A stretch of DNA of 47,436 nt. Origin: Mesostigma viride. Taxonomy: Eukaryota > Streptophyta > Mesostigmatophyceae > Mesostigmatales > Mesostigmataceae. The notes under the pieces were generated by a model that was not told the DNA's origin, did no database searches, and saw only the letters and a list, made by a program, of their open reading frames with translations. Shown piece after piece: positions 29,178 to 36,935 of the stretch (position 1 is its first letter; each line of letters begins with the position of its first letter). The position numbers and the translations under genes were made by a program. The stretch covers positions 1,485,783 to 1,533,218 of the forward strand of contig RPFO01000131.1 in assembly GCA_009746045.1 (NCBI GenBank). The letters are read 5' to 3'.

Positions 29178-29638
29178 TGGGCAATGTGTGGTAGAAACAC
29201 GTCCGCGGGATTTGTAAGCATTACCCAGTCTTTGATATTCGTACTTAAAAAGCGAGGTCGGAACAAAACTGTACCCACCTCATCGAGCCGTTGTCGGGAT
29301 TCGGATAGATGTCGGACACACACCCTGCAAAAAAACCAGTTGTCATAAACAATTGGATATTGTCATTGCCGCAAATGACAAGTATCCGCTTGTATGCAGC
29401 ATTTTGACATCGTTCATGTATCAGTAGCTCTCTATATTATCATCACATCCGTACGGCCAGTCTCGTGACGTCAGCGCATTCGGGCGACGAGTCTTTTTTT
29501 CTTCTAGATGTCTTGTGACTCCCGATCTTCCTCTCGTGGCTAACACGCTAACATCAGGGGTAGACGCATAGAACACACATCTGTGTTCTATGACGACGGG
29601 TGTTTTTGAGGCGTAAAAAAATCGCATTTCCACAGGTC
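29178..29638. other. Intergenic region with a stray copy of a coding repeat
   Basis: The 460 bases contain no supported gene. Bases about 29255-29303 are almost identical to 29981-30030, inside the downstream KilA-N gene. The rest has nothing recognisable. Confidence 0.7.
29255..29303 (+). repeat. Non-coding copy of the KilA-N internal repeat
   Basis: GGTCGGAACAAAACTGTACC and the following ~27 bases match the second internal repeat of the KilA-N gene with one mismatch at the end. Here they lie outside any supported frame. Confidence 0.88.
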
Positions 29639-30811
29639 ATGGCGACCCCGAATCGGTTCTCCCATCCCCTTTTCAGTCTTGTACGAGAGACAGAGAAGAC
29701 GTGGATTTTTACCATGAAGCCTTCGATTACTTTTAAAGTGGATGCGGAGAAAGAAATCAGGGTCCGAAAAAGCGACAAAAAAATTCAGGGGCTCGACTTC
29801 ACGCTGGCGGCTTCCAACGGAAAGAAACTTTTTAAAAGTTGGTATCGGCTTGACTGTGCAAAGGCGTGCATCGCATCACTCGGACGCTGCTCGAAATCGA
29901 AGTCCAAGTCGTCGATCCCCGACACGGGGTCGGAACAAAAGTGTACCCACCTCAATGAGCAAATGTCAGGCTCCGAAGAGGGGTCGGAACAAAACTGTAC
30001 CCACCTCATCGAGCCGTTGTCGGGAATCGGAGAGAGGTCGGAACACAGTACCCACTGTTCCATCGTAGAGGATGTCAAGTCCGGCCCGAACGAAGATCGA
30101 GGCATCTGGATCCACCCTGAGCTAGTCGTCCCTTTGGCTATGTGGATCAGCCCGGAATTTTTCGCGATGGCGTCCAGCTGGGTCCATCGTCTGATTTCTG
30201 GCGACATAACGATGATCGAGGTCGTCCGCGACGCGCACGACGCGGCAAATGGCACGACTACGACGGTTCTGTTGAACACGGAACTCCACAATGGCCGCAA
30301 GAAACCGGACTACGTCGAACCCGTGCGCGCGGCGCCCCCTTCGATGCGCGTTGCTTCTAAGGACCTGCAGCACAAGCTTGCGGACTTGGTTTCGACCACT
30401 GTGCCAAAAGAACGCGTGAGACAGACGTTGGTTACGGTCGCGGACCGCGGATGCAAAGCTTCGACGGGGGTTGACACGGCGGCGCTGAAGGAGCTCAACA
30501 ACGCGTACAAAGGGAGCGCAAGAGACCTGATGGACGAGGAGCAGCTCGCGGTCGACGAGTTTTTCAAGCGTCAGGTGATTTTGCGCGCCAAGAGACAGGG
30601 AAGGGAGGCCGACTTCACGGAGATCGCGGTGGAAGTCCAGTTGCAGCTGGCACCTTTCACTGTGCAGGCAACCGGCGCGACGCCATTCGAGGTTGTGAAG
30701 AAAAACAAGGAGGAGATGAAAACGGATCTTGTTCTTACCCGTCCGCTGAACCTCGAGAGGTTCAATTTTTCGGGAAGGAAAAAGATCAAGAGCGCCGAAG
30801 CGCTTTCTTGA
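29639..30811 (+). CDS. KilA-N domain protein with an internal repeat insertion
   Basis: The product has 390 residues starting MATPNRFSHPLF; starts at 29600 and at the internal MKPSITF are alternatives. The N-terminal half of a KilA-N domain is at residues about 38-80 (IRVRKSDKKI...GKKLFKSWYRL), and the C-terminal half at 155-187 (GIWIHPELVVPLAMWISPEFF), the classic HPxL...AxWIxPxF signature. KilA-N domains bind DNA in phages and NCLDVs. The linker between the halves (97-140) is made of 18-residue repeats GSEQ(K/N)CTHL, two full and one partial. Each contains one Cys and one His, so the insert might bind metal. The C-terminal ~200 residues are helical, without a recognised nuclease. Codon use is GC-rich. 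Confidence 0.85.
   Translation: MATPNRFSHPLFSLVRETEKTWIFTMKPSITFKVDAEKEIRVRKSDKKIQGLDFTLAASNGKKLFKSWYRLDCAKACIASLGRCSKSKSKSSIPDTGSEQKCTHLNEQMSGSEEGSEQNCTHLIEPLSGIGERSEHSTHCSIVEDVKSGPNEDRGIWIHPELVVPLAMWISPEFFAMASSWVHRLISGDITMIEVVRDAHDAANGTTTTVLLNTELHNGRKKPDYVEPVRAAPPSMRVASKDLQHKLADLVSTTVPKERVRQTLVTVADRGCKASTGVDTAALKELNNAYKGSARDLMDEEQLAVDEFFKRQVILRAKRQGREADFTEIAVEVQLQLAPFTVQATGATPFEVVKKNKEEMKTDLVLTRPLNLERFNFSGRKKIKSAEALS
29928..30060 (+). repeat. 54-bp coding repeats in the KilA-N gene
   Basis: Two 54-base units (about 29928-29981 and 29982-30035) and a truncated third unit encode the Cys/His repeats in the KilA-N linker. Confidence 0.85.
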
Positions 30812-30921
30812 ATTGTTTTAATAATCGTATGCAGAGGTAGATGCAATCCTCGCGAAATCAATATAAAAATAAATGATGGTTAAAAGGCATTAAACTGTTA
30901 TGATGAAAAGTGCAATTGTGA

Positions 30922-31623
30922 TCATTTCTTTTTGGAGTGACAGCGGCACACAGTCTTGCCCTTGACAGGCTTGTTCTCGCATCTCTTTTTGGCGAGCGTC
31001 TTCGCCTTGCATCGCCGTACTCGAGTGGACTCGGCGGGTTGGTTGTGGTTGGACTCGGCGGGTTGGTTGTGGGGTCCGGCTTGATTGTTCTCTTTCTCTA
31101 GGAGCAGTTTCAAAACTTCATCACCTGTTTTGTTTGGATATTTATGCAACGCCGTTTGCAATTTTGTGATTTCTCGGCCTATCGGCTTTTGTTCTTCTAT
31201 AAGTTTGTCCATTTCCTTCTCTAACTCTTGTTTTCTAGCTTTTCTCTCTTCAGGCGTCAATCTCCAGTTTCTGTTGATTGTGTCGGCTTCATATCGCTTT
31301 TTATGGTACTCCATATCTGCTTTTAATTTATTCGGTAGAAGTTCGTCGATCCTTGCTTTTTTTCGATCATATATTCCCGCAAGTGCATATGGAAGTGTCG
31401 ACCTTCCAATAATTAATCCTGTATTACGCGCGATTTCCGCACGTGCGTTTTCAGGCAAATCGTTTATCGTTAGTCTTGTCGGTTCCGGCGATTGGTTCTG
31501 CTCACGTCTATGAGGCGCGGTCGTCGGACGTGACGTCGTTTGTCTCTGCTGACGTTCCATCAGTCGTATCTCACGCGCAGTCGTCGGACGTTTCATCTCT
31601 TGATAATTTCGTTTAGGGGGCAT
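30922..31623 (-). CDS. Protein with C-terminal Cys3His motif and F-box-like segment
   Basis: The product has 233 residues. Residues about 1-50 are basic and rich in T, R, Q and P. A segment LTINDLPENARAEIARNTG near residue 52 resembles the start of an F-box. Residues about 85-170 are a charged coiled coil. Two copies of a QPAES.HN motif follow. The last ~30 residues fit C-x9-C-x10-C-x2-H, the same mini motif found N-terminally in other genes here, so the domain order is reversed. No TATA element is seen near the ATG. Zinc binding and Skp1 binding are both inferred. Confidence 0.75.
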   Translation of the reverse strand: MPPKRNYQEMKRPTTAREIRLMERQQRQTTSRPTTAPHRREQNQSPEPTRLTINDLPENARAEIARNTGLIIGRSTLPYALAGIYDRKKARIDELLPNKLKADMEYHKKRYEADTINRNWRLTPEERKARKQELEKEMDKLIEEQKPIGREITKLQTALHKYPNKTGDEVLKLLLEKENNQAGPHNQPAESNHNQPAESTRVRRCKAKTLAKKRCENKPVKGKTVCRCHSKKK

Positions 31624-31770
31624 GAAAACTCACATGATTAAGCAAAGACAAAATAAAGTTTTATTATTAAATCGTTAATAGGTGTTACAGCGTCTTAAAC
31701 TCAAGAGAGTCTCGGCATTTAAGCCGTTAATTCAAGACAGTCTCGGCTTTCAAGCCTTTCATCGCGGATT

Positions 31771-32112
31771 TCAGCGCATCGCCTTACGCATGCACTCAAT
31801 GAGTCGGTTTGCCTCCTTCGCTTTTGCTCGAAGGTTTTCTCGCTCCTCCACGAGCTTCTTTTTCTTGAGCTGTTTTTCCTCATCCGTCATTCTCGTGTTC
31901 ACGTGTAAGAGGTAATTGAGTTCGCGTCGAATCGCGATGTAGCGGAAGTCGTCTTTGATCTTCCTTTCGACAGCGTCTTGAAGCATTTTCCATAGGTTGT
32001 CGAATGCTTCAGGCGTCGTTAATTTGTTGAAGGCCCCGTCTTCCGAAGGCGTTTCGAACGCCTCTTGGATGGATTTGCGTTTTAAAGAGGAAGACGATGA
32101 AACTTTTGGCAT
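31771..32112 (-). CDS. Small basic coiled-coil protein
   Basis: A 113-residue product starting MPKVSSSSSLKRK is favoured over a longer frame to 32295, because the longer one overlaps the well-supported membrane protein upstream. The N terminus is serine- and lysine-rich. Residues 25-60 form an amphipathic helix (EAFDNLWKMLQDAVERK), and residues 70-113 a K/E/R-rich coiled coil. No family is recognised. The ATG lies two bases after the stop region of the membrane protein gene, so the two are probably co-transcribed. The downstream 31.62-31.77 kb holds two degenerate copies of a GTCTCGGC(A/T)TT word and little else. Confidence 0.62.
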   Translation of the reverse strand: MPKVSSSSSLKRKSIQEAFETPSEDGAFNKLTTPEAFDNLWKMLQDAVERKIKDDFRYIAIRRELNYLLHVNTRMTDEEKQLKKKKLVEERENLRAKAKEANRLIECMRKAMR

Positions 32113-32114
32113 CT

Positions 32115-32351
32115 TCACGCGACGAAAAGAGACTGCAACTTCTTTAGGAATGGCGTGTGTTGGTCGAGAACGAAATGCAAGAATTGCCCCAAGGCGACCA
32201 AGCACACGAACGAGAGAGCGAGGATTGGGACTCGAAATCGTCTCCCATCGGCTAAATAGGCGATGACGACCGAAGCTAGCAACGTCGCTGCCCAATCAAA
32301 AGCGGCGGATCCCGCGATCCGATAAGAACGCAATCTTTCTATCAAAGACAT
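32115..32351 (-). CDS. Two-pass membrane protein, NCLDV-type
   Basis: The 78-residue product starts MSLIERLRSYRIAGSAAFDW. Two hydrophobic segments (about 18-33 and 43-62) are followed by FLHFVLDQHTPF. This resembles a small membrane protein family I recall from many giant viruses and virus metagenomes, with an FDW/FD...TLL first helix and an LHxxxxxxTP tail. The likely site is the inner virion membrane or host membranes; the function is unknown. It sits in a minus-strand cluster with the basic coiled-coil protein and the next membrane protein. The family match is from memory. Confidence 0.72.
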   Translation of the reverse strand: MSLIERLRSYRIAGSAAFDWAATLLASVVIAYLADGRRFRVPILALSFVCLVALGQFLHFVLDQHTPFLKKLQSLFVA

Positions 32352-32436
32352 TACTGTTAAGAATCAATTTCGAGATTCTTCCAAAATAGGGTGTACGGAA
32401 CGGCTGCGGAAACAAGCGAACCAGAGAATCGCGATC

Positions 32437-32835
32437 TTACTGAGGAGGATCGGTTTCGTTTTTATCCGTATCCCTTGGTTCGTCGAGGAGACGCGAGAGG
32501 ACGATGGCGTATGCGGATGCGACATTGAGACGAAGGTAACTGACTATCAGAAACGCGAGAAGGCCTTTGAAGAAGCCTAGTCGATAAAATCCGGGGAAAA
32601 AAATCACCGCGCTGAGTGCCATTGACGCAAAAACGGGGATTTGGGCTTGCAGAATTTCGGTTACATCTTTTTCCTGGTCGTCCGATGCGATCGCTCGAAT
32701 CCAGAAATTTGTAAAAACAGCAAAGATAAGTGGAAATACGAAAATATCAGCGATCTTCAAGGCAGAGCCGAAACACGCGGATAAGATTGTAACGTCCGGC
32801 TTATCCTTGACGGTTTTGGGCTCGACTTTGCTCAT
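32437..32835 (-). CDS. Multi-pass membrane protein
   Basis: The 132-residue product starts MSKVEPKTVKDKPDVT. The longer frame reaching 33189 is rejected because it lies antisense to the well-supported gene at 32900. Four hydrophobic segments are visible, near residues 15-30, 33-50, 68-88 and 92-115, with a charged, proline-rich tail (RDTDKNETDPPQ). No family is recognised. The ATG is divergent from the 32900 gene, and a TATAAAAG (32844-32851) lies between them. Confidence 0.68.
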   Translation of the reverse strand: MSKVEPKTVKDKPDVTILSACFGSALKIADIFVFPLIFAVFTNFWIRAIASDDQEKDVTEILQAQIPVFASMALSAVIFFPGFYRLGFFKGLLAFLIVSYLRLNVASAYAIVLSRLLDEPRDTDKNETDPPQ

Positions 32836-32843
32836 GAGATTAG

Positions 32844-32851
32844 TATAAAAG
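32844..32851 (+). promoter_or_regulatory. TATA box upstream of the 32900 gene
   Basis: TATAAAAG lies about 49 bases before the ATG at 32900, in a 64-base divergent intergenic region. Confidence 0.55.
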
Positions 32852-32899
32852 AGAAGCAGAAAACAAGAATAAGCGAAACACCTCACAACTTGCACGAAA

Positions 32900-33595
32900 A
32901 TGAGGGTCACGAACGAAATCGCCCAATTTCTCGACTCTTTGACGCTCGTCATGGACGGGGCTCTCATCAACAGCGAGTTCCCGGAGCGAGTCGCGGACAT
33001 GTTTAAACGGCACAACATCTCCACGCCTTCGGTCCATATCTCGGACGCTTTCATCGAAAAAATATCGAAAACGTTCCTTTCGGGACTCTTGATACCCGAG
33101 TTTATGAACAGAGCGGTTGTGGACGCCGTGTTGTCCGCGCCGATCGCTCCTCCCTTTTCTGGCGTGGCGGGCATTTCGATTGCGCCCATTCAATGGGATC
33201 AACTACTCACCGCGGTTTGCAGTAGTTTGGGTCGTCCAAAAATCCTGAGCGCGCACGGATATGTCCGTTCGGACGAACTCGAACAGCTCGGTCGACGAAT
33301 CATCACTTGCTGCATCACGCCGAGCACGCTCAACTCTGCCAAGCTTCGAGTTTCTCTCGCTACGTGCTTGTCCGAGTTCGGCGTCGACCAAATCGTGGTT
33401 TGCTGTCTCCTTCAGCTCTCTTCACTCAGCCAGGCGGGCACGACTCTTCGGTCTCTGCACGAAGAAATCGTGGAAGAAATCATGGTAGCCGCGAGAGCGG
33501 CTTATATGGAACTGTCAAACCCTGCTCCTGTGGACACGATGGTCACAAAAGCGATCAACGACTTTGTTCTGACCGCCGACGAGTATTTGGTTTGA
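32900..33595 (+). CDS. Unknown helical protein
   Basis: The 231-residue product starts MRVTNEIAQFLDSL. It is largely helical with moderate hydrophobicity, but no segment is long enough for a clear membrane pass. It has two cysteine pairs (ITCCIT and VVCCLLQ). I see no catalytic motif or recognised family. The start is supported by the TATA box about 49 bases upstream. The frame is intact and its base composition matches neighbouring viral genes. Confidence 0.72.
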   Translation: MRVTNEIAQFLDSLTLVMDGALINSEFPERVADMFKRHNISTPSVHISDAFIEKISKTFLSGLLIPEFMNRAVVDAVLSAPIAPPFSGVAGISIAPIQWDQLLTAVCSSLGRPKILSAHGYVRSDELEQLGRRIITCCITPSTLNSAKLRVSLATCLSEFGVDQIVVCCLLQLSSLSQAGTTLRSLHEEIVEEIMVAARAAYMELSNPAPVDTMVTKAINDFVLTADEYLV

Positions 33596-33611
33596 TCATC
33601 AGTCCCTGCCA

Positions 33612-33887
33612 TTGGCACCGTATTTGGGAACAAACACGGCGGATTCGAAACTTCGATCGCGATTCAAAAAACCTTTCAGTAGCGTGTTGAGATCTCGTCT
33701 TGACCGTGCTCTATGGGAGGTTTTCTTGCCTCGTGGCATTCACGAGTGTGTTGTAACTTTAGGATGGAAATTTTTCTCCGAGTTCCTTCGCTTGCAGATG
33801 TCGAACATGTGCCCATTAATTCGGTACCTCTTGAAAGGGGTCGTTGGCGCCCTCTTGGTAGTCGTGGGAACGGAACAGGACATCTGA
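33612..33887 (+). CDS. Possible small protein with hydrophobic C terminus
   Basis: A 91-residue frame starting MAPYLGTNTADSK has a basic N-terminal half and a hydrophobic stretch near the end (LLKGVVGALLVVV) that could be a tail anchor. It begins 17 bases after the preceding stop. No family or promoter is recognised. The 300-base gap it fills contains no better candidate. Confidence 0.4.
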   Translation: MAPYLGTNTADSKLRSRFKKPFSSVLRSRLDRALWEVFLPRGIHECVVTLGWKFFSEFLRLQMSNMCPLIRYLLKGVVGALLVVVGTEQDI

Positions 33888-33921
33888 TCTGTAATGTATA
33901 TTAACATTTAATGAAAAACTG

Positions 33922-34996
33922 CTATCTACGTTTCCTTTTGGCTTCAGGCGAGTGTTTTTTCTTCTCTTCGGGTTTCTCTTCCTCGGATGCCCCTTTCTTT
34001 TTCTTTTCATCAGCGTCCCCTTCCCAGTCAACAAGGTTGTACGCAAGTGTCCCCGCCAGCCAAGATAGCCGAAATACCAAGCAATGGGGCGGCGGCTACC
34101 ATTGATACTGCGGACCCCACACCAGTGAATCCTACCATGGCAGCCTTTTCAGGGTTTTCTATGGTCCAGTTGATAAGTCTTGCTAGTGTGCGTTTCTTTG
34201 GGCTTTTTATGCCGTGATCAATACCCAATACCTTTAAATATCTCACCCGATCGGCCCCTGATAACTTAAAGAATCCAATTGGCATGATCCATGTTTGGAT
34301 AAAATTCCACAATTCACTTCCACCCTCACTATTAAAAAAATATTTCTCGACCTTTTTAAAAACTGACCAATCTTCTAAAGTTTTTTGAACAGCGCCTGAT
34401 TCGTCTAGCTGCGTTGCAACGATCAGCGCAGCCATAACCGAGCTTAGCGCGCTGCCGGCGATAAAAGCACCTTTAGCAATTGTACCCCACGGAATCTTTT
34501 TGAAGGCTTCGTAGATAGACCTTGCGACCTGCTTCACGTAATCCATGGGACGCTTCGTGAAGAGAACCATCGCGCAAAGTTGATCGTGATTCAGGCGTCG
34601 GAGCTCTTTAATATCGACATCGTGAAGTGCATGGATGGTTTTGATAAGTTGTACGCGTGTCTTCGACTTCTTGATCTCAGTTCCGCAGTATAAAAGGGCC
34701 AGGCGCGTGATGAATTCGCGATTGACGGCGGCACAGAGTTCGGTTTTCGACATTTTTTTAATTTCCGTGGTTTCGACGGTCGGGTCGATCAGTGCAGCGA
34801 GTTCTTCTGCATCTTTTCGTGTAAGGTGCTTGGCCAGACCAGGGCAGTGCATCAACTCGTCGTGGTCAGTTTCCGCCTCGTTTTGAACGGCCGGCTCCTG
34901 CGAAACCTGGTTTCGATCCGCTTCTGTGGTCCGTCTTTGATACTCTTCCCAAGGTTCGATTTCTTCTTCTCTAGCTCTATGTTTTCGCCTCCCCAT
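33922..34996 (-). CDS. Helical/membrane protein, paralogue of the upstream gene, frameshifted near its end
   Basis: The uninterrupted frame runs 34996-34028. At about 34068-34073 a GGGG run appears to carry one extra base: removing it would let the last hydrophobic helix continue into an acidic/basic tail (DADEKKKKGASEEEKPEEK) ending at 33922. Residues 8-30 (EIEPWEEY..RTTEADRNQ) match the gene at 24412, but the Cys3His motif is missing here. Residues about 50-160 are paralogous to residues about 228-345 of the next gene upstream: C-x-GL.K.L.R.(D/E)AE.LA, then repeated L..L....LC..V motifs. Two or three hydrophobic helices follow. The repeated LC motifs look SAP-like, but this is weak. Confidence 0.65.
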
Positions 34997-35003
34997 TATG
35001 TAA

Positions 35004-36869
35004 CTACGGAGAATCTTTTTTATTTTTTAACTTCTCCATCCTTTGTTTAAACGCTCTACGTTCGAATTCTAGTTCTACGTTCTTGCGAATCTGAGGTCCG
35101 GCCTCGTACACTCCTCGAGCCGTGTCCGCGGTGGCGTCAACCGCTTGGCGAGCGAGATCGGAGGCGTACGTTTTCGCGATCTTAAAGTCTTTTACAAATT
35201 CGTCTTTTGCGATCTTTGCGCCGGCTTTAGCGACGCGTTTTCCCTTGTCGGCCGCAACAGCGGCGACTTTACGCCCTTTCTCTGCCGCGACCGCAGCTGC
35301 AACACGGGCCTTTTCCGCCGCGATGCTTGCGAGGTAATCGGTGGCTTCCTTTGTCTTGGCTCCGGCCGCAAAGGCATACTCTTTTCCAGAATCCGCGATA
35401 GGTTTCAATATAGCGGCCGCTGTTTGTACACCGGGCTTTTCACGCATCCTCTTTACCATTTCGCCACCACTTTGGACGTATGGCTTGGTCTTATCTCGCG
35501 CGCGATTAAACATTGCCTTGGTTACAAGAGCGCTACCGAGCCCGATTGCCTGTCGTCCTATAAAGTTTGATGTCAGCACCTTGGCGCCTCGCCCGACCCA
35601 GGAACCGATTAGAGAACTCTCGCCTAACCAAGAAGCTGCCATCTTCACGAAGTCAGTTGGATCCAAGAAGGCGATTCCGAACCCCTTAATGCTGTGAGCG
35701 AACTGTCGAAACGCGTCAATTACCGTTTCGGTATACTTGCCATCAAGCGTGTTCAGGAAACGATCAATGTGGGACATTTCCCCCGTCACCGTAGATGTCA
35801 AAAGATTGGCAAGAAGCTTTCCGGCAACATACACACCGATCGTCTTCCAGGGCAACGACTTTAGTTTTTCAAATGCGTATTGGGTCCAAGACTGCGGGTT
35901 CTGCGTCGCTCCGACGAGGACACACAAGTCCTTGTGCGTCAGTTCTCTCAATGTTTTCTTACTCTCGCCATATTTTGCATGTAGGTAAACAACGAGCTTT
36001 TCTTTGTCCGTCGAGTTGAAAATGGATTGAGTACAAAGAGAAAACGCAAACTGGTCAACAAGTTCTTTCGTGATGAGAGAGCATATTTGTTCCCTTGACA
36101 TCTGACGAACCTCCGCAGGATCGTTTCCCAAATAGATCGCCAGTTGTTCAGCTTCAGGCCTCTTTAGACCCTTGGTAAGGCCGATGCAATTCATCAGCTC
36201 GCCCGCTGATTCTTCTGGCAAGTGCTCGTACGACGGTTCGAGATCCGACGGACCCCCTTTGCTTAAATCTTCAAACGGAATTTCGACTGAAGCAGGTTGA
36301 GCTGCGGACGCAAACTCTTCTTTCATAGAATCTTCGGAATTTCTCACACGGATCGAAAACTTTTTGTCCAAGTACTCATCAAAATTCTTTAAAGCATTTC
36401 TCACATCGGGAATAGAATTCTCGTTTTGTGATGCCCAACGAAGGCCCTCACTGTTTTGCGGTTGCGATTCAGATGGGTTATATTTCAAGTAAAGTTCATT
36501 GATCTCTTTCAACGGATCCGATTCTCCGTTTGTAACCGCAATTTCCTCATTGGTTGTCTGGTCTTTGGTTTCGAGCTTTCGAATCTCAGTCAAGATTTCG
36601 TGTATTTCACTGTTGTCATCTTCATACTCCTCGCCCCATCGTTTGGCGTAGTCGTCTGACACTTCGAGATCGCCCTCGTTTAAATAAGCGTGGAACTGTT
36701 TCAGTTTTTCGTATAACTGTTTCAGCTTTTCTGCCTTTTCGGATCTTGGGTGGTGAGTCCTGCCGTTCTTTCTCGGTTTTGGAGCGTGACGTCGACAACG
36801 GCCCCTCGAAACGGCCGCGAAACGACACGATAACCCGGATTTCGTTTTGCCCGAACAGACGCGTCCCAT
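35004..36869 (-). CDS. Large Cys3His-motif protein with helical domain and alanine-rich tail
   Basis: The product has 621 residues. Residues 5-27 fit the Cys3His motif (C-x9-C-x9-C-x2-H). Charged linkers follow to about 225. Residues about 228-345 form the domain shared with the neighbouring gene (NCIGLTKGL, then MSREQICSLI and ELTHKDLCVLV). The region 350-470 has hydrophobic segments that may associate with membranes. Residues 490-600 are an alanine/lysine-rich, coiled-coil-like repeat (AAEKARVAAAVAAEKGRK). The ATG is preceded by TATATA with two bases between. The neighbouring gene starts seven bases after this stop, so they probably arose by tandem duplication and are co-transcribed. The function is unknown. 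Confidence 0.75.
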   Translation of the reverse strand: MGRVCSGKTKSGLSCRFAAVSRGRCRRHAPKPRKNGRTHHPRSEKAEKLKQLYEKLKQFHAYLNEGDLEVSDDYAKRWGEEYEDDNSEIHEILTEIRKLETKDQTTNEEIAVTNGESDPLKEINELYLKYNPSESQPQNSEGLRWASQNENSIPDVRNALKNFDEYLDKKFSIRVRNSEDSMKEEFASAAQPASVEIPFEDLSKGGPSDLEPSYEHLPEESAGELMNCIGLTKGLKRPEAEQLAIYLGNDPAEVRQMSREQICSLITKELVDQFAFSLCTQSIFNSTDKEKLVVYLHAKYGESKKTLRELTHKDLCVLVGATQNPQSWTQYAFEKLKSLPWKTIGVYVAGKLLANLLTSTVTGEMSHIDRFLNTLDGKYTETVIDAFRQFAHSIKGFGIAFLDPTDFVKMAASWLGESSLIGSWVGRGAKVLTSNFIGRQAIGLGSALVTKAMFNRARDKTKPYVQSGGEMVKRMREKPGVQTAAAILKPIADSGKEYAFAAGAKTKEATDYLASIAAEKARVAAAVAAEKGRKVAAVAADKGKRVAKAGAKIAKDEFVKDFKIAKTYASDLARQAVDATADTARGVYEAGPQIRKNVELEFERRAFKQRMEKLKNKKDSP

Positions 36870-36880
36870 CTATATAAAGC
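36870..36880. promoter_or_regulatory. TATA element between divergent genes
   Basis: CTATATAAAGC lies directly before the minus-strand ATG at 36869 and about 55-65 bases before the plus-strand ATG at 36936, so it may serve both. Confidence 0.5.
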
Positions 36881-36935
36881 TTAGCTAGAAAAAGAGAAAC
36901 GGGTCTCGTTTTGCAAGTTTTTCGTCTTCGGTGTA

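Noticed and set aside
32437-33189. The full 250-residue minus-strand frame as one protein
   Set aside because: Its first half is antisense to the supported gene at 32900; the hydrophobic part from 32835 is sufficient.
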